Assembly (NCBI GenBank): GCA_027328825.1
Contig: DAHWTK010000043.1
Span: 1-8,750 of the forward strand
Origin: Nitrospirota bacterium
Lineage (GTDB): Bacteria; Nitrospirota; JACRHJ01
DNA: 8,750 nucleotides
Direction: 5' to 3'
Below are positions 1-5,896 of the stretch, in pieces; position 1 is the stretch's first letter; every line of letters starts with the position of its first letter. Under the pieces are notes generated by a model. It made no database searches. It worked only from the letters and a program-made list of their open reading frames with translations, and was not told where the DNA came from. Position numbers and translations under genes: made by a program.

Positions 1-435
1 CCTGGGAAACCGCAGAAACCTCAAGGCGAGCTTTCCGCCGTAGACCTATGGGATAGAATACGCGAGGTTATAAAAGATTCCGGGAAGATGCCTCTGGCCG
101 CGAAAATGAAGGTCGCCGCGCCAAAGGAGCTTAATGGTAATATCCTGACCGTCACCGAATCAACGATACCTTTCAAGCCCGAAGAGCTTGAGGCGATAAA
201 TGGCGCGGCCCAGTCCCAGGGCGGCTTTAAGGTAAAAATCGTAAACGGCAGTGGCCGGGAAAAAACGCTTGCCGACCACAAGAAAGATAAGGAGCACACC
301 CGCAGGGAAAAAACGCGGCAGGAGGCGCTTTCAGACCCGTTCGTCAAGGCGGCGGTAGATCTTTTCGGCGTAGAGTCGGTCGAAGTTGAGGAGCCGGTCG
401 ACCGGCGGGAGACTGACGGGGAAAATGGAGGATAG
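1..435 (+). CDS. dnaX: DNA polymerase III subunit gamma/tau, C-terminal part (5' end outside window)
   Basis: The frame is open from base 1 to a TAG at 433-435, giving the last 144 residues of a longer protein. DnaX is the clamp-loader ATPase of the replicative polymerase. This piece lies after the ATPase domains, in the variable C-terminal part that in tau contacts polymerase and helicase. Seen here: a helical segment beginning LWDRIREVIKDSG, a small alpha/beta stretch, a charged linker rich in K, R and E, and a terminal motif DPFVKAAVDLFGVESVEVEE. That last motif matches the DP.V..A...F ending common in tau proteins. The gene stops directly against the ybaB start codon, the classic dnaX-ybaB-recR order, which supports the call as much as the weakly conserved sequence does. 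Any internal frameshift site making gamma would lie upstream of the window. Confidence 0.85.
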   Translation, partial: PGKPQKPQGELSAVDLWDRIREVIKDSGKMPLAAKMKVAAPKELNGNILTVTESTIPFKPEELEAINGAAQSQGGFKVKIVNGSGREKTLADHKKDKEHTRREKTRQEALSDPFVKAAVDLFGVESVEVEEPVDRRETDGENGG

Positions 436-774
436 ATGTCCAAAAAACTTTTAGGCAACCTGATGAAACAGGCCCAGATGATGCAGGAGAGGATACAGAA
501 AACCCAGGAGGAGGCGGGGTCGAAGACCATCGAGGCTTCTTCCGGCGGCGGCATGGTAACCGTTACCGCGAACGGCAGGATGGAAATTCTCTCCATAAAA
601 ATCGAGAAGGAAGCGGTAGACCCGAACGACGTCGAGATGCTCCAGGACCTTGTCGCCGCGGCTGTAAACGAGGCGCTCAGGAAGGCCCAGGAGATGATGA
701 ACGAGGAGATGGGGAAGATTACCGGCGGCCTTGGTCTCCCCGGCATGGGCGGCGGGCTTCCGGGGCTGTTCTAA
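436..774 (+). CDS. ybaB: YbaB/EbfC family nucleoid-associated protein
   Basis: This 112-residue protein has the usual length and pattern of the YbaB/EbfC family, dimeric DNA-binding proteins encoded between dnaX and recR in many bacteria. Features: N-terminal amphipathic helix (about residues 3-30, LGNLMKQAQMMQERIQKTQEE), a central beta region with the family hallmark of glycines and VTVTANG (about 37-50), then D-PNDVEMLQDLV and a C-terminal helix of NEALRKAQEMMNEEMGKITGG type. The tail is glycine, proline and leucine rich. The ATG directly follows the dnaX stop, and GGAGG lies at 427-431, four bases upstream, so the start is well supported and translational coupling with dnaX is likely. Its exact cellular role is not settled for the family; DNA binding with a link to recombination or replication is the usual view. 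Confidence 0.95.
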   Translation: MSKKLLGNLMKQAQMMQERIQKTQEEAGSKTIEASSGGGMVTVTANGRMEILSIKIEKEAVDPNDVEMLQDLVAAAVNEALRKAQEMMNEEMGKITGGLGLPGMGGGLPGLF

Positions 775-787
775 TCGACGGTTTCTT

Positions 788-845
788 TGTAGCTGCCCGA
801 TTTATCAAGCGATTTTAAAGGCGCCCCATAAATGGGACAGCTACA
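788..845. repeat. Large imperfect inverted repeat between ybaB and recR
   Basis: The left arm 788-805 (TGTAGCTGCCCGATTTAT) and right arm 828-845 (ATAAATGGGACAGCTACA) are reverse complements at 16 of 18 positions. The mismatches are C796/A837 and G799/G834. The loop 806-827 is 22 bases. Each arm also carries its own smaller palindrome around the central AT tract: CCCAT-AA-ATGGG at 826-837 region on the right, and a decayed GAT..ATC on the left. There is no T-tract after it, so it is not a normal terminator. It could be a decayed dispersed repeat or MITE-like element, or an RNA hairpin in the recR leader. Confidence 0.75.
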
Positions 846-865
846 GAATACACGGCAATAAAGTA

Positions 866-1459
866 ATGTCTGAATCATTAAATAAATTAGTAGAAGAATT
901 CTCGAAGCTCCCCGGTATCGGGAAGAAGACCGCGACGCGGCTCGCGCTCCATTTCGTGAAGTCCGACAAAGGCGCGGCGGCCTCTCTTGCGAAGGCGCTT
1001 ACCGACCTTGGCGAGAAATCCCGCCCGTGCAGCATCTGCAATAACATCGCCGACGGCGAGCTGTGTCCCATATGCGCAAGCCCGAAGCGCGATTCCCGTA
1101 AGCTAATGGTCGTCGAGGAAATCTCCGACCTCATGGCGGTCGAGGCCGCAGGCTCATACAAGGGAAGGTATTTCGTCCTGATGGGCGCTCTCTCGCCGCT
1201 CGACGGCATCGGGCCTGAGGATACGAAGGTCGGGGATCTTGTAAAGATGGTGGAGAAGGGTGGCGTTGACGAGATAATTATAGCAACGAACCCGAATTTA
1301 AAAGGCGAGGCCACTGCGCTCTACGTGGCGAAGAAGCTGAAGCCGCTTGGCGTGAAGCTGACAAGGATAGCATACGGCGTGCCGGTCGGTGGCATACTCG
1401 AATACTCCGACGCCGGGACGCTTACGAAGGCATTAGAGGGAAGGACAATAGTGGAATAA
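866..1459 (+). CDS. recR: Recombination mediator protein RecR
   Basis: A 197-residue protein of standard RecR length. RecR works with RecO (and RecF) to load RecA on single-stranded gaps. Visible in order: helix-hairpin-helix LPGIGKKTATRLALHFV (residues 15-31), a C4 zinc finger with Cys55, Cys58, Cys67 and Cys70, a Toprim domain starting KLMVVEEISDLMAVE (79-93) with the SPLDGIGPEDT segment (110-120), and the conserved C-terminus GEATALYVAKKLKPLGVKLTRIA..VPVGG.LEY.D..TL..AL.GR. The frame is open further upstream, to 731, but homology begins at the ATG at 866, since MSESLNKLVEEFSKLPGIG matches the family N-terminus. No clear Shine-Dalgarno sequence precedes this start. All catalytic and structural motifs are intact. 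Confidence 0.95.
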   Translation: MSESLNKLVEEFSKLPGIGKKTATRLALHFVKSDKGAAASLAKALTDLGEKSRPCSICNNIADGELCPICASPKRDSRKLMVVEEISDLMAVEAAGSYKGRYFVLMGALSPLDGIGPEDTKVGDLVKMVEKGGVDEIIIATNPNLKGEATALYVAKKLKPLGVKLTRIAYGVPVGGILEYSDAGTLTKALEGRTIVE

Positions 1460-1490
1460 AATGTGTTTTCAGGCAATTCAAAGGTAACAC

Positions 1491-1497
1491 AGGGGGT
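1491..1497 (+). promoter_or_regulatory. Ribosome binding site of porG
   Basis: AGGGGGT sits nine bases before the porG ATG at 1507. A short inverted repeat, TGTGTT (1462-1467) with AACACA (1486-1491), abuts it. This could pair weakly in the RNA, but six pairs with a long loop are too little to call a regulatory structure. No clear promoter is visible in the 47-base recR-porG gap, so porG may be read from upstream. Confidence 0.55.
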
Positions 1498-1506
1498 AAT
1501 TAAATT

Positions 1507-2079
1507 ATGGCCGGAATACTTGAAGTAAGATGGCATGGCCGGGGCGGTCAGGGAACCGTAACGGCGGCCAAGGTATTGGCCGAAGCGGTTATGGCCGAAG
1601 GGAAAAACGTTCAGGCCTTTCCGGAATACGGGCCGGAGAGGATGGGCGCGCCGCTTCGTGCATATAACCGCATAAGCGAAATACCGATGACTATCCACTG
1701 CCAGGTGACAAACCCGGCGGTGGTGGCCGTGGTGGATCCGACGCTGCTCGATACGGTAGATGTTACCGAGGGAGCGACGGACGATGCGGTATTCGTCGTA
1801 AACACGTCGGGCGACCCCGGCGAGTTGAAGAAGAAGATGAAGCTGAAGTCCTCTCAAAAGGTCTTCTGTGTGGATGCGAATGGCATAAGCCTTGCGACAA
1901 TCGGACGCATCATGCCGAATACGCCGATGCTTGGCGCGGTTGTTAAGGCTACAAAGGTAATAAAGCTTGATACCCTGCTTGCCGACATACGGTCGAGCTT
2001 CGGAAAGAAATTCGCCGAAAAAATAATCCAGAGTAACCTCGACGCAGCGAGCAGGGCATATGAGGAGGTGAAGTCCTAA
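1507..2079 (+). CDS. porG: Pyruvate:ferredoxin oxidoreductase, gamma subunit
   Basis: A 190-residue protein of the POR/2-oxoacid:acceptor oxidoreductase gamma family. In the four-subunit enzyme, gamma joins alpha, beta and delta to interconvert pyruvate plus CoA with acetyl-CoA plus CO2, using ferredoxin, in the cytoplasm; the gamma domain contributes to CoA handling. Seen: the family signature EVRWHGRGGQGTVTAAKVLAEA (residues 6-27), FPEYGPERMGAPLRAYNRIS (38-57) typical of pyruvate-type gamma chains, VVDPTLLDTVDV, and NTPMLGAVVKATKVIKLD in the C-terminal half. The stop at 2077-2079 directly abuts the porD start. The dedicated neighbours porD, porA and porB make the assignment secure. Substrate specificity for pyruvate rather than another 2-oxoacid rests mainly on the alpha and beta chains. 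Confidence 0.93.
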   Translation: MAGILEVRWHGRGGQGTVTAAKVLAEAVMAEGKNVQAFPEYGPERMGAPLRAYNRISEIPMTIHCQVTNPAVVAVVDPTLLDTVDVTEGATDDAVFVVNTSGDPGELKKKMKLKSSQKVFCVDANGISLATIGRIMPNTPMLGAVVKATKVIKLDTLLADIRSSFGKKFAEKIIQSNLDAASRAYEEVKS

Positions 2080-2451
2080 ATGAGCAAACCAAAGGGATGG
2101 AAGGACCTGCCGGAAGGCGGACTTATAAAGGAAGCTGGCAACGCCGAGAAATACGATACCGGCGCCTGGAGGAGCGATCGTCCGATATGGATAAAGGAGA
2201 ACTGCATACAGTGCATGTTCTGCTGGGTGTTCTGCCCGGACGCGGCTATAACCGTCGATGAGAACGGTGAGCGCGGGGACTTCGACTACCTGCACTGCAA
2301 GGGATGCGGAATCTGCGCGCTGGAATGCCCGTCAAAGGTGAAATCCATAGTCATGATGTCCGAGGCCGAAGGCGCCAAGCCCGATGCGCTTGAGAAGGCA
2401 AAGGCGAAGGCCGTCAAGATGGCCGGGGAAAAGAAGGCGGTGAAGGCATGA
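2080..2451 (+). CDS. porD: Pyruvate:ferredoxin oxidoreductase, delta subunit (2x[4Fe-4S] ferredoxin)
   Basis: A 123-residue ferredoxin-type subunit that carries electrons from the TPP centre to external ferredoxin. Two full [4Fe-4S] motifs are visible: Cys42, 45, 48 and 52 (CIQCMFCWVFCP) and Cys73, 76, 79 and 83 (CKGCGICALECP). The N-terminal extension with GWKDLPEGG and the RSDRPIWIKENC lead-in are typical of PorD. The C-terminal 25 residues are a lysine/alanine/glutamate tail of low complexity. The start ATG follows the porG stop with no gap, and GAGGAGGTG (2062-2070) lies nine bases upstream, inside porG. The gene overlaps porA by four bases (ATGA, 2448-2451), indicating translational coupling and stoichiometric synthesis. 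Confidence 0.94.
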   Translation: MSKPKGWKDLPEGGLIKEAGNAEKYDTGAWRSDRPIWIKENCIQCMFCWVFCPDAAITVDENGERGDFDYLHCKGCGICALECPSKVKSIVMMSEAEGAKPDALEKAKAKAVKMAGEKKAVKA

Positions 2452-3626
2452 AAAAAGTCGCTATGACCGGAAACGTGGCCGTGGCCAACGCCATGCGCCA
2501 GATAAACCCGGACGTCTGCGCAGCATATCCCATTACTCCGTCTACGGAGATAATGCAACAGTTCTCGACGTTCGTTGCAAACGGGCAGGTGGACACGGAG
2601 CTTGTTACGGTCGAATCCGAGCATTCGGCCATGAGCGCGTGCATCGGGGCGGCGGCGGCTGGCGGCCGCGTCATGAATGCCACCTCCGCAAACGGCCTGG
2701 CGCTCATGTGGGAGATGCTCTACATCGCCGCCGGAAACAGGCTGCCGATCGTCCTCTCCTGCGTTAACAGGGCGCTCTCCGCCCCGATAAACATCCACTG
2801 CGACCACTCCGACTCCATGGGCGCGAGGGATTCGGGATGGATACAGATATACGCCGAGAATGCACAGGAGGCATACGACAATACAATCCAGTCTGTTCGC
2901 ATAGGCGAACACCCGGACTTGCACCTGCCGGTCATGTCCTGCATGGACGGGTTCATCATCTCCCATTCCATCGAAAACCTTGAGCTTCTCGACGACCCGC
3001 AGGTCCGGGATTTCGTCGGGCCGTACAGGGGAACGACATACCCGCTCCTCGACGTGAATAACCCAGTTACATACGGCGCCCTGCACCTCCAGGACTACTA
3101 TATCGAGTCCCGAAGGCAGCTCCACGAGGCGCACAAACGGGCGAAAGACATCGTCGTGCAGGTTGGCAAGGAATACGGCAAAATTTCCGGCAGGTCATAC
3201 GGACTGTTCGAGACGTATAAGATGGAAGATGCGGAGATTGGGCTTGTCGCGCTTAATTCAGCCGCGGGCACGGCAAAGGTCGTCGTGGACGAGTTCCGCG
3301 CGAAAGGCGTAAAAGCGGGGCTGCTGAAGCCCAGGCTTTTCAGGCCGTTCCCGTATCTGGAAATAGCGGACGCCTTAAAGGGCCTTAAGGCCCTGTGCGT
3401 GCTCGATCGTGCGGACAGCTTCGGCGCGGCGGGCGGCCCGCTCTTCATAGAGGTGCGAAGCGCGCTTTACGACCTGCCGAAGAGGCCGGTTACTATAAAC
3501 AAGATATTCGGGCTTGGCGGGCGCGACCTGGGTCTTGACGACCTGAGAAAGGTCTTCGAGGAACTGACGACAATCGTGGATAAAGGCCCGAAATCCCTTT
3601 ACGAGTATATAACGGTAAGAGAATAA
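2448..3626 (+). CDS. porA: Pyruvate:ferredoxin oxidoreductase, alpha subunit
   Basis: A 392-residue alpha chain, the normal size for four-subunit POR. It carries the pyrimidine-binding half of the TPP site. Seen: AYPITPSTEI (residues 26-35), VESEHSAMSACIGAAAAG (55-72), TSANGLALMWEMLYIAAG, and NRALSAPINIHCDHSD (107-122). By comparison with the single-chain Desulfovibrio enzyme, Thr30, Glu58 and Arg108 are probably the counterparts of its active-site Thr, Glu and Arg. That is inference from motif alignment by eye. The second half (about 240-390) is a transketolase C-terminal-like domain with GLLKPRLFRPFP and VLDRADSFGAAGGPL. The pyruvate-type motif around Arg108 favours pyruvate over branched-chain or indolepyruvate substrates. 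The start is fixed by the ATGA overlap with porD. Confidence 0.94.
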   Translation: MKKVAMTGNVAVANAMRQINPDVCAAYPITPSTEIMQQFSTFVANGQVDTELVTVESEHSAMSACIGAAAAGGRVMNATSANGLALMWEMLYIAAGNRLPIVLSCVNRALSAPINIHCDHSDSMGARDSGWIQIYAENAQEAYDNTIQSVRIGEHPDLHLPVMSCMDGFIISHSIENLELLDDPQVRDFVGPYRGTTYPLLDVNNPVTYGALHLQDYYIESRRQLHEAHKRAKDIVVQVGKEYGKISGRSYGLFETYKMEDAEIGLVALNSAAGTAKVVVDEFRAKGVKAGLLKPRLFRPFPYLEIADALKGLKALCVLDRADSFGAAGGPLFIEVRSALYDLPKRPVTINKIFGLGGRDLGLDDLRKVFEELTTIVDKGPKSLYEYITVRE

Positions 3627-3634
3627 AGGAGACG

Positions 3635-4618
3635 ATGATGGCTGTACTTAAACTCAAGGAACTCTCGAAAAAGCCGGATCTCCTCACCGGCGGGCACAGG
3701 ATGTGCGCGGGGTGCGGAGCGCCAATCGTCGTAAGGCAGGTATTGATGGCCATAGACGAGCCGGTGATAATCTCTAACGCGACCGGCTGTCTTGAAGTCG
3801 CCACGACGATTTACCCATACACGGCATGGAAACTTCCCTGGATACACAGCGCGTTCGAGAACGCCGCGGCCACCATATCCGGCGTGGAGGCGATGTATCA
3901 GTCCCTTAAACGCCAGGGGAAGATACCGGCTGACCAGAAGATAAAATTTCTGGCCTTCGGCGGCGACGGCGGGACATACGACATCGGCCTCCAGGCGCTC
4001 TCAGGCGCGCTTGAACGCGGACACGACTTCATGTACGTCTGTTACGACAACGGCGCCTATATGAATACCGGTATCCAGCGTTCTTCCGCGACACCCTTCG
4101 GCGCGGACACGACGACCTCGCCGGCGGGCAAAGTGCTACAGGGCAAGGCCCAGAAGCGTAAAGACCTGACAAAAATCGCACTCGCCCACGGGGTGCCGTT
4201 CGTGGCACAGGCGTCTCCGCATAACTGGAAGGACCTTATGACGAAGGTCCAGAAGGCCATGAGCATAGAAGGCCCTAAGTTCATGAACGTCATAGCGCCG
4301 TGCAACAGGGGCTGGCGTACCCAGACGAACGATGCGATAGAACTTTCAAGGCTCGCCGTGAACACATGTTTCTGGCCGCTCTACGAAGTTGCAAATGGCG
4401 TTGCCACGGTTACGTATAACCCGAAAAAGAACCGTCGGCCAATAGCGGAATGGCTGAAGCCGCAGGGGCGTTTCAAACACCTCTTCAAGCCGGAGAACGA
4501 GTGGATGCTTGCGAAGTTTCAGGAACTCGTGGACGATAACTGGCGCTCCGTCGTGAACATGCACAACAATTCGCACCCGGGCGAAACGATAGACCCAGAA
4601 GAGGGAAAGACCTGGTAA
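3635..4618 (+). CDS. porB: Pyruvate:ferredoxin oxidoreductase, beta subunit
   Basis: A 327-residue chain binding the TPP diphosphate and the [4Fe-4S] cluster next to it. The four cluster cysteines expected for PorB are visible: Cys24 and Cys27 (GHRMCAGCGAP), Cys52 (ATGCLEV) and Cys223 (IAPCNRGW). The TPP/Mg motif starts at Gly110-Asp111-Gly112 (GDGGTYDIG) and ends at YDNGAYMNTG (137-146), with Asp111 and Asn139 as likely metal ligands. ATTIYPYTAWKLPWIHSAFEN-like sequence at residues 56-76 is characteristic of pyruvate synthase. Two ATGs are adjacent; AAAGGAG (3625-3631) is three bases from the first and six from the second (3638), so the second may be the real start. The gene is last in the por operon and is followed by a terminator. 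11 of its 17 isoleucine codons are AUA. Confidence 0.95.
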   Translation: MMAVLKLKELSKKPDLLTGGHRMCAGCGAPIVVRQVLMAIDEPVIISNATGCLEVATTIYPYTAWKLPWIHSAFENAAATISGVEAMYQSLKRQGKIPADQKIKFLAFGGDGGTYDIGLQALSGALERGHDFMYVCYDNGAYMNTGIQRSSATPFGADTTTSPAGKVLQGKAQKRKDLTKIALAHGVPFVAQASPHNWKDLMTKVQKAMSIEGPKFMNVIAPCNRGWRTQTNDAIELSRLAVNTCFWPLYEVANGVATVTYNPKKNRRPIAEWLKPQGRFKHLFKPENEWMLAKFQELVDDNWRSVVNMHNNSHPGETIDPEEGKTW

Positions 4619-4625
4619 CAACCGA

Positions 4626-4652
4626 TGTCATTCTGAGCGAAGCGGAGAATCC
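4626..4652. repeat. Candidate dispersed intergenic repeat fragment
   Basis: TGTCATTCTGAGCGAAGCG followed by GAGAATCC lies seven bases after the porB stop. It resembles a short sequence that I recall occurring many times in intergenic regions of diverse bacterial genomes. It contains ATTCT (4630-4634) and AGAAT (4646-4650), which can pair as a short hairpin. Only one copy is present in this window, so the repeat status rests on memory rather than on what is visible here. Confidence 0.45.
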
Positions 4653-4662
4653 GCATTTTAAT

Positions 4663-4705
4663 TGAGCCCGGAAGATAGTTTTTCTTCCGGGCTTACTTAT
4701 TTAAG
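4663..4705 (+). terminator. Rho-independent terminator of the por operon
   Basis: The left arm AGCCCGGAAGA (4665-4675) and right arm TCTTCCGGGCT (4683-4693) form a perfect 11-pair stem with a seven-base loop, TAGTTTT. The stem can be extended outward by a G-U and a T-A pair to 4663/4695. A moderately T-rich tail, TTACTTATTT, follows. It sits 45 bases after porB and before the next promoter, so it separates the por operon from the small-protein operon. Confidence 0.78.
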
Positions 4706-4708
4706 CCA

Positions 4709-4742
4709 TTGACATTTATTAGCGGTTTTGATAGCGTACACT
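4709..4742 (+). promoter_or_regulatory. Candidate promoter of the small membrane protein operon
   Basis: A perfect -35 box TTGACA lies at 4709-4714. The -10 is weaker: TAGCGT (4732-4737) at 17-base spacing, or GATAGC (4730-4735) at 15. It stands directly after the por terminator and 23 bases or more before the strong ribosome binding site of the next gene, the expected place for a new transcription unit. Confidence 0.45.
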
Positions 4743-4752
4743 CTCAAGCTTT

Positions 4753-4760
4753 TAAGGAGG
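4753..4760 (+). promoter_or_regulatory. Strong ribosome binding site
   Basis: TAAGGAGG is a near-ideal Shine-Dalgarno sequence four bases before the ATG at 4765. It is much stronger than the sites of the two following small genes, which probably depend on translational coupling. Confidence 0.75.
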
Positions 4761-4764
4761 CGCC

Positions 4765-5061
4765 ATGAATCCGCTTTTTCTGATATTGTCTGTTTCCGCC
4801 ATATGCGTAATGCTCTATGCGTTGTATCGCGTAATAACCCTCCGCGATAAGATACCTGGCGGAACGGTAAAAGGTACATGGAAGGTACTTTTCTGGATGA
4901 TAGCCATATTCGCGGCAGGTTATCTGACGACACCTTTCTTCCCGTATCTGCCGCAGTTTATAAAAGACATAGTCGTGGGCGTAATATTCCTTTTAGGGGC
5001 GATATTCGTCGTAATCGTTATCAACCTCTTTTCCCGGATTGTGTCCGAACTGGGGTTCTAA
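4765..5061 (+). CDS. Small three-helix membrane protein, paralogue A (function unknown)
   Basis: I do not recognise a named family. It is a 98-residue protein with three hydrophobic segments, at about residues 3-24, 41-58 and 69-90. A basic loop RDKIPGG.VK between the first two would be cytoplasmic by the positive-inside rule, placing the N-terminus outside. The following gene encodes a protein of the same length that aligns without gaps at about 41 of 98 identical residues. Shared blocks are RV..L...IPGG..K, FAAGYL..PF...LP, and VIVINLF (residues 83-89, identical in both). The conserved loop and last helix suggest a specific partner or ligand rather than generic membrane anchoring. The start is set by TAAGGAGG. 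A role in signalling or envelope sensing is possible, but nothing in the sequence proves it. Confidence 0.8.
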   Translation: MNPLFLILSVSAICVMLYALYRVITLRDKIPGGTVKGTWKVLFWMIAIFAAGYLTTPFFPYLPQFIKDIVVGVIFLLGAIFVVIVINLFSRIVSELGF

Positions 5062-5062
5062 G

Positions 5063-5359
5063 ATGCCGACATTGGAAAAATTAATGGAACTGGTGCCGAT
5101 AACACTGATGGGGTATGCGTGGTTTCGCGTATACCGACTCAGGAGGCGCATACCGGGCGGAGTCATGAAGACCGCCTGCAATATACTCTCCGAGCTTATA
5201 GGGCTGTTCTTTGCGGGGTATCTCGCAGTGCCTTTTTATACAATGCTCCCGGCGTATTCCCGGCAGATATTGACTGACATAATGTTTCTCTTCGCGGCGC
5301 TGTTCGCGGTTATCGTCATCAACCTGTTCCAGATGATACTTGACGAAGTGGGGGTATAG
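5063..5359 (+). CDS. Small three-helix membrane protein, paralogue B (function unknown)
   Basis: Also 98 residues, and a tandem duplicate of the preceding gene (about 42% identity, no gaps, counted by eye). Three membrane segments lie at about residues 7-23, 41-60 and 70-90, with the basic loop RLRRRIPGGVMK after the first. An in-frame ATG at 5039 would add eight residues lying within the previous gene. I chose 5063 because it is one base after the upstream stop and gives exactly the same length and alignment start as paralogue A. The Shine-Dalgarno match is poor (TGGGG, 5051-5055), so translation is probably coupled to gene A. Divergence is highest in the first helix and the 59-72 region, consistent with specialised partners, perhaps as a heterodimer. 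This is inference. Confidence 0.8.
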   Translation: MPTLEKLMELVPITLMGYAWFRVYRLRRRIPGGVMKTACNILSELIGLFFAGYLAVPFYTMLPAYSRQILTDIMFLFAALFAVIVINLFQMILDEVGV

Positions 5360-5366
5360 GGATCAG

Positions 5367-5597
5367 ATGCCGGAACGGGCCGAGATACTTAAAAAGGATA
5401 TTCGGGAGATACTGGGAGACCTGCCGAGCAGTATTTTCCTTTCGAGAATAGATAAGGCTATAGACGACGCCGGAACGGACCCGGCGGCGCTTGAGAAGGC
5501 CGCCGAGCGCGTTGCGGGAATGGTGAAGCTCTTTATAGGCATTACTCAGGCGGAGAAAATTAGGGCGAGGTCCGGCGAGATTTTCAAGGGTTTATAA
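5367..5597 (+). CDS. Small soluble helical protein in the same operon (function unknown)
   Basis: A 76-residue hydrophilic protein with no signal peptide and no membrane segment. It appears to be nearly all helix: residues 3-16 (ERAEILKKDIREIL), 21-34 and 40-75, with a proline/glycine break at 17-20 and another at 36-39. I do not recognise a family. It starts seven bases after the stop of paralogue B and shares its orientation, so it is probably co-transcribed and may act with the membrane proteins on the cytoplasmic side. An in-frame TTG at 5340 would add nine residues; the ATG at 5367 is preferred because it lies after the upstream stop. The 3' end overlaps the convergent cupin gene by 14 bases (5584-5597), and no terminator is evident between them. 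Confidence 0.7.
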   Translation: MPERAEILKKDIREILGDLPSSIFLSRIDKAIDDAGTDPAALEKAAERVAGMVKLFIGITQAEKIRARSGEIFKGL

Positions 5598-5892
5598 TCA
5601 ACGCCAGGATTACCATTCTCTCGCCTTCCGAGCGGAATCCGTGCGGCTCGTTCGGGCGCGAGGTTATCATCTCGCCTTCCCTTAGACTTAATTCACTCTC
5701 CCCTATGATAAAAGTTCCACTGCCCTTGTAAACGAACATCACCACTTCCGCGGGCGATACGTGTCGCGGCACTCCCTGGTTCTCTTCAAGACAGAAAAGC
5801 ACGGCCCTGAAAGCCGGGGAGTCGAAAAGCATCTTGGTCCGCGCCCGCTCCGGGTTAAATTCTATCTCATCGTCAAGTTTTATCGGAAGCAT
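5584..5892 (-). CDS. Small single-domain cupin protein
   Basis: A 102-residue protein with one cupin barrel. The first cupin motif is readable as VPRHVSPAEVVMFVYKGSGTFIIG (residues 41-64, in parts) and the second as GEMITSRPNEPHGFRS (73-88). Of the usual metal ligands, His44, Glu49 and His84 are present, but the second histidine of the HxH pair is Ser46, so metal binding may be weakened or altered. Such cupins range from sugar isomerases to dioxygenases and small-molecule sensors, and no specific substrate can be read here. There is no signal peptide, so it is cytoplasmic. The ATG is four bases after the cytochrome stop, with only a weak GGTGA site, which points to co-transcription and coupling with the cytochrome. 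Its end overlaps the convergent small gene. Confidence 0.82.
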   Translation of the reverse strand: MLPIKLDDEIEFNPERARTKMLFDSPAFRAVLFCLEENQGVPRHVSPAEVVMFVYKGSGTFIIGESELSLREGEMITSRPNEPHGFRSEGERMVILALIINP

Positions 5893-5896
5893 AATA

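Noticed and set aside
21..746. Long minus-strand open frame (241 codons) opposite dnaX and ybaB
   Set aside because: Serine and proline rich with no recognisable domain, and it lies antisense to well-supported genes; a frame shadow in GC-rich DNA.
731..865. Upstream extension of the recR frame
   Set aside because: It would begin inside ybaB and add 45 residues with no RecR homology, crossing the inverted repeat; the 866 start matches the family.
1462..1491. Possible riboswitch or attenuator before porG
   Set aside because: Only a six-pair stem with an 18-base loop is visible, too small to support a regulatory RNA.
1321..2295. 324-codon minus-strand frame opposite recR and porG
   Set aside because: Despite its length it shows no motif, is rich in Arg, His and Tyr as expected for a shadow, and opposes clear recR and POR coding sequence.
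2286..3134. 282-codon minus-strand frame opposite porD and porA
   Set aside because: Antisense to the ferredoxin cysteine motifs and the POR alpha motifs; no domain of its own.
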